From Phycisphaerae bacterium (lineage in GTDB: Bacteria; Planctomycetota; Phycisphaerae; JAAYCJ01), in contig JAAZAW010000389.1 in NCBI GenBank assembly GCA_012514125.1, positions 1 to 5,426 of the forward strand: DNA of 5,426 nucleotides. The letters run 5' to 3'. The notes below the pieces were generated by a model. It was not told the DNA's origin and ran no database searches. It saw only the letters and a list, made by a program, of their open reading frames with translations. Made by a program: the position numbers and the translations under genes. Shown one piece after another: positions 1 to 5,330 of this stretch; position 1 is the first letter of the stretch, and every line of letters starts with the position of its first letter.

Positions 1-642
1 CATCGTCGCGTCGCGCACACCCCAAACCTGATTTGAATTGATCAAGATCCACGCCATTGTAAACCGTTGAACATCGATCCGCACAGTCCGGATACTTTTG
101 TCGAATCCTATCGGTCACATAATTGCTACAACCGATGATCATATCTGTCTGCCGGAGTCGAGGCTCGATCAGTTTCCGCGGCAACTGTGTAAGCCAATCG
201 CAATGCATGTTCAACACGATTTTCGTCTGCGGATTGAACTTCCGGATAATCGGCACAAACTGCGAAAAGTTCATCACATGAACAATATCGATATTTTGTC
301 GACGAAGGTCTCTCGCCACTTTCAGAATATAGGGCAAATGGTACAAAACGCTTGAAAAAAATGGCTTGCCTTCGTTTACCGTACTTGGAATTCTCCGGAT
401 GATCTTGTTCATCCACAAGTCCAGCCCGACAGGAACGCGGCAACAAAACATCCCCTCTGAAATCTCTCGCCGGGGCAGTTTGTTTTTCTTTTTACTATAG
501 ATCGTAAACTCTCCAAATTTTTTCATGCGTTGAATCACCTGATAAATCCAAATGGCAAGCGATCCTGATTCAACCGGCGGCACAAAACTGTCCCAAGGCT
601 GACAGACAACGCAATTTTTAACTTTTGATCAGGTCCATCCAT
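1..642 (-). CDS. GT4-type glycosyltransferase, N-terminal half, partial at left edge, with an apparent frameshift near the start
   Basis: This is a retaining GT-B (GT4-like) glycosyltransferase that would add a sugar from an activated donor to the growing glycan in the cytoplasm. The frame open from 631 to the window edge reads PWDSFVPPVESGSLAIWIYQ, then DIVHVMN (about residues 119-125 of the repaired protein), NMHCDW (145-150), CSNYVTDRI (172-180) and VYNGVDLDQF (194-203). These are typical of the acceptor-side Rossmann domain and the linker to the donor domain, which lies outside. The natural start, ATG at 642, 10 nt after the ATPase stop, gives MDGPDQKLKIAL, but in another frame. One base missing near 606/607 reconciles them as KIAL-(V)-CQPWDS. 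Without repair the first frame ends at TGA 537-535. A downstream ATG at 526 (residue 40 of the repaired protein) or GTG at 583 could start a shortened product. About 213 residues of a usual 370-400 are present. The family is clear; whether the gene works is not. Confidence 0.8.
604..610 (-). other. Apparent -1 frameshift site in the GT4 gene
   Basis: On the minus strand the ATG at 642 is followed by codons for K-I-A-L ending with TTG at 609-607. The next bases, TCTGTCAGCCTTGG, give family-like residues (CQPWD) only if one base is restored between 607 and 606, for example GTC in place of TC. The first frame then runs on without family features to a TGA at 537-535. The second frame has a TGA at 631-629 and no ATG, GTG or TTG before the conserved PWD. 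An A5 run at 619-615 lies slightly upstream and could allow slippage, but shifting there would lose the conserved KIAL strand, so a deletion or a base-call error at 606/607 fits better. Confidence 0.7.
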
Positions 643-652
643 AGCTCTGACT

Positions 653-1963
653 CTATTCTGAAATAACGGGTTGCACCGGAACCCGCTCTTGAGACAAAAT
701 CGGTGAAGCTTCGTGCCCCATTCCCGAAATCTTCCAATGACAGGGAAATAAAAATAGTCCGAATTTGCGTTCCATTCCCCGACCGCTTCCATAAAAATCC
801 GAAGGCTCGACTTCCAGAACCGCACAATAATCGAGCTGATCATATTTCGTAGGGCCGACACTCGACGTCCACAATGACAAATGATATTGGGACGTCATCA
901 GATTCAATGCCTCGATATTCAAATCGATATAACCTTTCCCTGGATTTAAATAAGGAATCTCGACCCCCGAACTCCACGTATTAAGAGAAGCCACCAGCGT
1001 TCCCATATCCGTAAATATCTCCACACCGAAATGTGGGTTGGAAACTTTTTTTTCGACCCGATAATGCAGCCGAATCGTTAACCTCTCACCGCTGCAAACA
1101 ATATTTTTGGACTGATGGTTTTCATCCAGAAATTCAATTCCCGAAAAACGAATTTCACCTGTTCCCCGTCGATGCGTTATAGTCTCAAAATCCATTCCTG
1201 CTCCCCTTGTGGCCTTAAACGTGGAAAGATACTCTTCTATCACTTTCTTGGCCGGGCCATCCCGAACGATCTGCCCGCTATCGATCCAAATCGCCCGCCG
1301 GCACAAATTTTCCACCGCTGCCATATTGTGCGAAACAAATAAAACCGTTCGTCCGCCGCCCCGCATATCTCCCATCGCATTGAGACACTTTTTTTGGAAT
1401 TCCGTATCTCCCACCGCCAGCACTTCGTCCACAAATAAAACATCTGCATCCAGATGCGCCGCCACCGCAAACCCAAGTCGCAATTCCATCCCCGACGAAT
1501 ATCGCTTGATCGGCATATCGATAAATTTCTCTACCCCTGCAAACGCGATGATCTTGTCAATCTTCGCGTCAATCTCTCGTTTTTTCATCCCAAGAATCGA
1601 GCCGTTAAGATAAATATTTTCCCGACCGCTTAGCTCGGAATGAAAACCCGTTCCCACCTCCAGCATCGATGCAGCCCTGCCTGCAACTTTGACCGCACCA
1701 TAAGTCGGAAAGGTGATTTTCGAGAGCAACTTGAGCAGTGTACTCTTACCCGCCCCGTTTCGCCCGATCACACCAATCACTTCACCCGGTTCAACATTGA
1801 ACGATACGTCCTTAATCGCCCAAATATGATTTTTCTTCTCACAAAACCGTCGCAATGGATGCCGAATCAGACTCGTCAAGGCCTCACGAATCGTAGTTTC
1901 CATCTGCGAAGACCCAATGCAATACTGCTTGGATAAATTTTGAACCTGAATTGAATACGCCAT
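653..1963 (-). CDS. Polysaccharide/O-antigen export ABC transporter ATP-binding protein with Wzt-like C-terminal domain
   Basis: This is the ATPase subunit of a Wzm/Wzt-type exporter, driving lipid-linked glycan across the inner membrane with the permease just upstream. It has 436 residues. Residues 1-250 form the nucleotide-binding domain: Walker A GRNGAGKS (67-74), the FHSELSGRENI segment (107-117) usual for this subfamily, signature YSSGME (155-160) replacing LSGGQ, Walker B DVLFVDE (174-180) followed by VLAVGD, and the switch histidine in SHNM (211-214). Residues about 265-410 resemble the Wzt C-terminal beta-sandwich that recognises the non-reducing end of the finished glycan (IRFSGIEFLD, SGERLTIRLHY, DFYGSGRGMERKFGLFLFP). 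The last 25 residues are an unassigned tail. ATG at 1963 is preceded by GGGGATGAGG, with the GGGG seven bases upstream. It follows the permease after 140 bp and precedes the GT4 gene by 10 nt. The C-terminal domain suggests a glycan with a capped or specific terminus; the polymer is unknown. Confidence 0.93.
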   Translation of the reverse strand: MAYSIQVQNLSKQYCIGSSQMETTIREALTSLIRHPLRRFCEKKNHIWAIKDVSFNVEPGEVIGVIGRNGAGKSTLLKLLSKITFPTYGAVKVAGRAASMLEVGTGFHSELSGRENIYLNGSILGMKKREIDAKIDKIIAFAGVEKFIDMPIKRYSSGMELRLGFAVAAHLDADVLFVDEVLAVGDTEFQKKCLNAMGDMRGGGRTVLFVSHNMAAVENLCRRAIWIDSGQIVRDGPAKKVIEEYLSTFKATRGAGMDFETITHRRGTGEIRFSGIEFLDENHQSKNIVCSGERLTIRLHYRVEKKVSNPHFGVEIFTDMGTLVASLNTWSSGVEIPYLNPGKGYIDLNIEALNLMTSQYHLSLWTSSVGPTKYDQLDYCAVLEVEPSDFYGSGRGMERKFGLFLFPCHWKISGMGHEASPILSQERVPVQPVISE

Positions 1964-2104
1964 GCCTCATCCCCACATGAACAACATTTTGCAGATACTA
2001 CACAGCCAGGCTTCGCCAACCCTCTTCCCTTGGTGTTCTTAACGTCGTGGCGCAATGCTCTTCTCTTCCAACTTCCAACTTTCAACTTTTATCTTTATAC
2101 CCCA
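1964..2104 (-). other. Spacer between permease and ATPase genes with short-period repeats
   Basis: No gene is supported here although the flanking genes should be translated as partners. Written on the plus strand, 2066-2086 is three tandem copies of a heptamer (TTCCAAC, TTCCAAC, TTTCAAC). Next to it, 2029-2052 reads CTTGGTGTT-CTTAACGTC-GTGGCG, an imperfect nine-base periodicity. A small self-complementary GGCTTCGCC lies at 2009-2017. The only minus-strand frame across it (ATG at 2085) runs into the ATPase gene out of frame and looks like noise. Transcription probably continues through, since no T-rich terminator hairpin is visible and the ATPase has its own ribosome binding site. Confidence 0.6.
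2066..2086. repeat. Tandem heptamer repeat, three copies
   Basis: Three head-to-tail copies of TTYCAAC occupy these 21 bases: two identical TTCCAAC units followed by TTTCAAC. The run sits about 20 bases downstream of the permease stop in the direction of transcription. It is too short to assign to a named repeat family. Confidence 0.75.
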
Positions 2105-2926
2105 TCAAATAATATCCGCAAATGTCCGTTCCGTTTTACGAAAATACATCGTCCCCGCGACAAAAATAATTATCGTAACTATAGCCGACATCCCCACCGC
2201 AGACCAATCCACCCCCTGCCCAGGAAGCAGCGACGCGCGAAATCCTTCAATCAATCCCGTAAGCGGATTAAGCGACAACAAAGGCCGATATACCTCAGGA
2301 ATAATACTGCTCGGATAAATCACCGGTGTTACAAACAACCAAAGCTGTGTCACAAACGGCAGCGCATGCCGAACATCACGATATCGAACATTTAATGAAG
2401 CGAATATCATTCCCACCCCCAACGAGAGCATGATCAGTAAAATCAACAGCACAGGCCAAAGCAAAATCTCCCAGCTCAGCCCAACGCGATAATACACCAT
2501 CATCGCCAACAAAACGACCGAAGCGATGCCAAAATCCACAAGCCCGCACAACGTCGCCGACGTTGGAATCACGATCCTGGGAAAATACACCTTCGTCAAA
2601 AGCGGGCGATTCATCACCAGACTCATCCCTGCCGTGTTAATCGCCATCGAAAAATAAATCCACGGCAATAGCGCGCTATAAGAAAATATCGGATACGGAA
2701 TCCCGTCGCTGGGCATGTTCGCCAAATTTCGAAAAAAAAGCGTAAACACCACCATCGTCACAAAAGGTTGAATAATCGCCCAAGCCACACCGAAAATGGT
2801 CTGTTTATACCGAACCTTCACATCCCGCCACACCAGAAAATAAAAAAGTTCGCGGTAATGCCAGAATTCTCTGAACCATTCGCCCGATACACTCAATCCC
2901 GATTGTTTCACCATCACCTGGACCAT
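2105..2926 (-). CDS. Polysaccharide export ABC-2 type permease (Wzm-like)
   Basis: This is the inner-membrane subunit of the glycan exporter, partner of the ATPase encoded after it. From ATG 2926 it has 273 residues, normal for the family. An amphipathic start (FREFWHYRELFYFLVWRDVK, about 19-37, then VRYKQT) leads to six hydrophobic spans at roughly 45-66, 79-99, 127-147, 152-178, 189-206 and 243-262. Family marks are KVRYKQT..GVAWAIIQP (37-54), the cytoplasmic SLNVRYRDVRHALPF (177-191), VTPVIYP (199-205) and SLNPLTGLIEGFR (218-230). I chose ATG 2926 because it lies 5 nt after the GT2 stop and has AAGGG about ten bases upstream. A longer frame from ATG 2974 would overlap GT2 by 43 nt, lacks a Shine-Dalgarno sequence, and adds 16 residues not usual in the family. 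Another ATG lies at 2914. The function is secure at family level; the substrate is not known. Confidence 0.92.
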   Translation of the reverse strand: MVQVMVKQSGLSVSGEWFREFWHYRELFYFLVWRDVKVRYKQTIFGVAWAIIQPFVTMVVFTLFFRNLANMPSDGIPYPIFSYSALLPWIYFSMAINTAGMSLVMNRPLLTKVYFPRIVIPTSATLCGLVDFGIASVVLLAMMVYYRVGLSWEILLWPVLLILLIMLSLGVGMIFASLNVRYRDVRHALPFVTQLWLFVTPVIYPSSIIPEVYRPLLSLNPLTGLIEGFRASLLPGQGVDWSAVGMSAIVTIIIFVAGTMYFRKTERTFADII

Positions 2927-2931
2927 CCGAT

Positions 2932-3933
2932 CTATTCCCTTCCCTGATCCCATGTCGTTCCCGTGCGAACGCATTGAGCGTCAAATTCAAGATGAGGTTT
3001 CAGACGCTTTTCTTTCCTCAACGCCCTCCCTTCCAACACCGACCTCCTTCCGAACACCCCCCTGAAAAATTGAATTACCGCATACCTGAAATTTTTTCCA
3101 AGTTTATGTCGATACCATCCCATCCAGCGGACCATCAACCAATAACACCCCCACCGCTGACGCACCGGCATAGGTGTTTTATGAATCGCCTTCACATAAG
3201 CAAAAAACATCCGCCAGTAAGGCAATACAATTCGCCCCTTCATCTTCGGATCGAACCACTCTGTCCACATATAACGATCCGCCAGCCGACTCCCCGCCTG
3301 CAACGCATGCCTCCGAGAAAAAAACAGATAGTCCGGGACTTCATGAAATCGCCCAAGCAATCCAAGCCATGCCAGCAAAACTCCATCCCCATGAGCGTAA
3401 TTCCCCATCAAATCCGTCCTCTGCAACGCCGACCTACGGATCAACCCGAAAATCTCATAACACATATGGGCGTGAAGAATATCGTAAAATCGATCTTTGG
3501 GCTCAAACGCCGTCGCCCGCAATGGAACTTCTTCATTGGGCAACGGTTCACCGTTACGATCGATCGTCCCCACCCGCGTATAGCACAACACCACCGTCGG
3601 ATCGTTATCCAGAACCTCTACACAACGGGCTAAAAATTCCGGCGAACAAAGATCGTCATGAGCTGACCATTTGAAATATTCCCCTCTTGCCAAAGAAAAC
3701 ACCCGATTGAAATTTTTCGCCGCCCCCAGGTTGATTTCGTTACGATAATATCGAATCCGACGATCCCGCTTTGCAAAACTCCTGCAAATTTCCGCCGTTC
3801 GATCTGTGGACGCATTATCACAGATAATCAATTCAAAATCGTTAAATGTCTGATTCAAAATGGAATGTAACGTCTCTTCCAAAAATTCCTGACCATTATA
3901 AACAGGCAAACCAATACTCACTCGTGGTTTCAT
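2932..3933 (-). CDS. Family 2 glycosyltransferase (GT-A fold)
   Basis: This is an inverting GT-A sugar transferase using a nucleotide-sugar donor, and would act on the cytoplasmic face in assembly of the exported glycan. From ATG 3933 it has 333 residues. The catalytic domain fills about residues 3-220: VSIGLPVYNG (5-14), ICDNASTDRT (37-46) with the nucleotide-binding aspartate, RNEINLGAAKNFN (64-76), GEYFKWSAHDDL (84-95) carrying the metal-binding DxD equivalent, and a later YAHGDGVLLAWLG (179-191) where the acceptor region and catalytic base are expected. The remaining C-terminal part is basic and aromatic (WGCYWLMVRWMGWYR), which could sit on the membrane surface. ATG 3933 is preferred to the in-frame GTG at 3948 because GGGGAG at 3946-3941 is then spaced by seven bases. 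It is the first clear gene of the minus-strand cluster, ending 5 nt before the permease start. Donor and acceptor cannot be told from sequence. Confidence 0.92.
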   Translation of the reverse strand: MKPRVSIGLPVYNGQEFLEETLHSILNQTFNDFELIICDNASTDRTAEICRSFAKRDRRIRYYRNEINLGAAKNFNRVFSLARGEYFKWSAHDDLCSPEFLARCVEVLDNDPTVVLCYTRVGTIDRNGEPLPNEEVPLRATAFEPKDRFYDILHAHMCYEIFGLIRRSALQRTDLMGNYAHGDGVLLAWLGLLGRFHEVPDYLFFSRRHALQAGSRLADRYMWTEWFDPKMKGRIVLPYWRMFFAYVKAIHKTPMPVRQRWGCYWLMVRWMGWYRHKLGKNFRYAVIQFFRGVFGRRSVLEGRALRKEKRLKPHLEFDAQCVRTGTTWDQGRE

Positions 3934-4098
3934 ATCCCGTCTCCCCACCCTGGGTTCGAGCCTGAAATATTTTAAATTCTTTCCTTATCGACCCAAGCCA
4001 CTCTTTGATCGCTGCGCAGATTCCATCCCCGTCGGATTCACCACGCCCCCGAAAATAACATAAACCGGCTTTAAAACTCCCGAAATTCCCCCACAATC

Positions 4099-4179
4099 TT
4101 CTGAATTCAATTCTCACCAAATCCATACTAAAATATAAGCATATTTTTACTTGCAAGCTCATCGCGATTAAATTCAGAA
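4099..4179. repeat. Nested inverted repeats around 4139
   Basis: The outer arms are TTCTGAATTCAAT at 4099-4111 and ATTAAATTCAGAA at 4167-4179, complementary at 12 of 13 positions with nine contiguous. Inside them lies a perfect seven-base dyad, AAAATAT-AAGC-ATATTTT, at 4130-4147. The two dyads share a centre to within half a base. On the minus strand the inner dyad falls just after a TTGCAA element, in a position where a promoter for the GT2 gene could be. A regulatory role is inference, since AT-rich DNA forms such dyads easily. Confidence 0.45.
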
Positions 4180-4343
4180 TTTGCCTCGGCTTTAATTTCT
4201 ATCCCCGTATGTTTCTTACTGTAATCTTCAAAAAAAGAAACCGCAAGAATTTTTTAAAACAGCCTTTTTAGCGATAGTTCATCAAAATACAAGCCGCTGC
4301 TCCCCAAAAAGGTTGTAATACAAAAACTTTTATTTCCACCCCT
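4128..4343 (-). pseudogene. Possible decayed coding remnant
   Basis: One minus-strand frame from 4343 to the TAG at 4130-4128 is open for 71 codons apart from a single TAA at 4256-4254. Its lower part reads like a soluble protein: KILAVSFFEDYSKKHTGIEI, then KAEANSEFNRDELASKNMLI. A phrase such as FEDYSKKHTGIEI resembles both the segment after the H-box of HisKA_3-type histidine kinases and the start of some solute-binding proteins, so the family is undecided. First codon positions are purine-rich, as in genes, but third positions are much more AT-rich than in the neighbouring genes. There is no start codon with a ribosome binding site. This may equally be chance in purine-rich DNA. Confidence 0.2.
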
Positions 4344-4429
4344 CTATTTTATTTTTTCGAACCCTTATATTTGATTTTCACATCCTTATACAAAGGAAAA
4401 TGCGTTAATATTTTAATTTTATACTTGAT

Positions 4430-4457
4430 TTTACACTCCAATCAGATACCTTACACT
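4430..4457 (+). promoter_or_regulatory. Candidate promoter for the ABC ATPase gene
   Basis: TTTACA at 4430-4435 matches the sigma-70 -35 consensus at five of six bases. After 16 bases, TACACT at 4452-4457 matches the -10 consensus at four of six. This would start transcription near 4464 and give a leader of about 30 bases before ATG 4497. TTGATT at 4425-4430 is an alternative -35. The match is moderate and the organism's own consensus is unknown. Confidence 0.35.
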
Positions 4458-4469
4458 CTTGTTAGAGTG
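4431..4469 (+). promoter_or_regulatory. Operator-like repeats: TTACACTC direct repeat and CACTCT/AGAGTG dyad
   Basis: TTACACTC occurs at 4431-4438 and again at 4451-4458, exactly 20 bases (about two helical turns) apart. The second copy forms the left arm of a perfect six-base dyad, CACTCT (4454-4459), TGTT, AGAGTG (4464-4469). The sites overlap the candidate -35 and -10 elements, which fits a repressor binding at the core promoter. The dyad could also form a short hairpin in the leader RNA. The regulator is not in the window. Confidence 0.4.
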
Positions 4470-4484
4470 CTACAAAAATTCACT

Positions 4485-4489
4485 GGAGG
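4485..4489 (+). promoter_or_regulatory. Ribosome binding site of the ABC ATPase gene
   Basis: GGAGG lies seven bases before ATG 4497 in an otherwise A-rich leader. This strong Shine-Dalgarno sequence fixes the start of the gene and indicates efficient translation. Confidence 0.85.
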
Positions 4490-4496
4490 CTAAAAA

Positions 4497-5300
4497 ATGA
4501 AAATTCAAAGCATCAGCATTCTCGGCGGCGTCGGTAAGGACCAAACCCCGGACTTTGTCGGTACGGTCCAATTTCAAATGGGACAAATCGTCAGTATTGT
4601 CGGACCGACCGGTTCCGGCAAAACAACCCTGATCAACGATCTCGAACTTTTCGCAGATCGGAATACCCCCTCACAAAGAAAAATTCTTATTAACGACCTG
4701 GCTGCACCCGAAATCTTCTCGAACGGACCCGCCCGCCATCCCATCGCCTTAATTACCCAGCATACCAATTTTCTTTCAGATATGGCTGTCGGCAAATTCC
4801 TGACTACTCACGCCTCAGTCCGTCGGCGAAGCGAATGTGAAACTGTAGTGGACGAAACACTCAACTTTGCCAATCAACTCACAGGCGAAGCCATCAATCC
4901 CGACAGCGCGATGACCGAACTTTCCGGCGGGCAAACCAGAGCGCTTCTGATCGCCGACGCGGTAGTAATCGGAAATTCACCCATCATCCTGCTCGATGAA
5001 ATTGAAAACGCGGGCATCCATCGCACCAAGGCGCTCGAACTTCTGAAAGACTATGAAAAAATATTCATTTTCGTCACCCATGATCCTCGAATCGCTCTCC
5101 TTTCGGATTTTCGCATCGTCATGAAAAACGGAGCAATGCAAAAGATCATTCACACCGGTGAGGAAGAAAAACGGGTCGTCGAAGAAATCAAAAAAATGGA
5201 CGACCTTTTGCTGGAGTTTCGAACGCACATCCGAAATGGCTTGGAACTGACCGAATCGCTTTTGGAAGATCGACTTCGTGCAATGGGATACCTTGAATAA
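4497..5300 (+). CDS. Soluble single-domain ABC ATP-binding protein, role unknown
   Basis: This 267-residue protein is one complete ABC nucleotide-binding domain. Visible motifs are Walker A GPTGSGKT (36-43), Q-loop glutamine in ALITQHTNF (84-92), signature LSGGQ (142-146), Walker B IILLDE (163-168) and switch histidine in VTHD (193-196). ATP hydrolysis should therefore be intact. There is no signal peptide or membrane span, so it acts in the cytoplasm or on the inner face of the membrane with a partner encoded elsewhere. Residues about 220-267 form a charged, probably helical C-terminal extension (GEEEKRVVEEIKKMDDLLLE). The insert between Walker A and the Q-loop is short and lacks features that would name a transporter class. 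It has only one ABC domain, so it is not an ABC-F protein, and no long coiled coil like SMC/Rad50. The start is fixed by GGAGG. It is transcribed away from the glycan cluster and its third-position composition is not obviously foreign. I do not recognise its specific subfamily or substrate. Confidence 0.88.
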   Translation: MKIQSISILGGVGKDQTPDFVGTVQFQMGQIVSIVGPTGSGKTTLINDLELFADRNTPSQRKILINDLAAPEIFSNGPARHPIALITQHTNFLSDMAVGKFLTTHASVRRRSECETVVDETLNFANQLTGEAINPDSAMTELSGGQTRALLIADAVVIGNSPIILLDEIENAGIHRTKALELLKDYEKIFIFVTHDPRIALLSDFRIVMKNGAMQKIIHTGEEEKRVVEEIKKMDDLLLEFRTHIRNGLELTESLLEDRLRAMGYLE

Positions 5301-5307
5301 CCTCAAA

Positions 5308-5330
5308 AAAATTTATTCACAAAATTTATT
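5308..5330. repeat. Short AT-rich direct repeat downstream of the ABC ATPase gene
   Basis: AAAATTTATT occurs at 5308-5317 and 5321-5330. It begins eight bases after the stop codon. No GC-rich stem followed by T residues is present, so this is not a classical terminator, and so short a repeat in AT-rich DNA may be chance. Confidence 0.4.

Larger units (their letters stand above)
3934..4496. other. Divergent AT-rich intergenic region
   Basis: These 563 bases separate the minus-strand glycan cluster from the plus-strand ABC ATPase gene. The part next to GT2 (to about 4120) is of mixed composition; the rest is strongly AT-rich. It holds an inverted repeat pair around 4139, a doubtful decayed minus-strand frame at 4128-4343, and promoter-like and operator-like elements at 4430-4469. 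A minus-strand frame with ATG at 4162 or 4126 runs into the GT2 start, but it has no ribosome binding site and resembles no family I know. No tRNA-like or recognised riboswitch fold was seen. Both flanking promoters must lie here or, for the minus strand, be read from a gene now lost. Confidence 0.6.

Noticed and set aside
126..446. Minus-strand open frame of 106 codons starting with ATG near 446
   Set aside because: It lies inside the GT4 coding region in another frame and shows no family features, whereas the GT4 frame carries clear motifs through the same bases.
535..861. Minus-strand 108-codon frame crossing the end of the ATPase gene
   Set aside because: Its first part is a shadow of the ATPase C-terminus. 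Only its last part, from ATG 642, matters, as the true but frameshifted start of the GT4 gene.
2974..3674. Long plus-strand frames (219 and 166 codons) opposite the GT2 gene
   Set aside because: They are rich in proline, histidine, serine and threonine, as expected for antisense reading of the GT2 gene, and have no domain pattern.
3960..4080. Riboswitch-like leader of the GT2 gene (GGTGAATCC-type string on the minus strand)
   Set aside because: A faint resemblance to part of a cobalamin riboswitch is not accompanied by the other conserved boxes, and the downstream genes have no link to cobalamin.
3896..4162. Minus-strand frame of 88 codons reaching into the start of GT2
   Set aside because: No ribosome binding site precedes either ATG (4162 or 4126), it overlaps the GT2 start in another frame, and its sequence resembles no known family. 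It could still be a small leader peptide, but nothing supports that.
4306..4331. Terminator-like hairpin AAAAAG...TTGTAATACAA...CTTTT
   Set aside because: The stems are short, AT-rich and interrupted by unequal loops, and no gene ends nearby on either strand.
4451..4473. CIRCE (HrcA) operator upstream of the ABC ATPase gene
   Set aside because: The right half GAGTGCTA fits, but the left half is TTACACTC rather than TTAGCACTC and the arms are separated by 6 instead of 9 bases. The downstream gene is not a chaperone.
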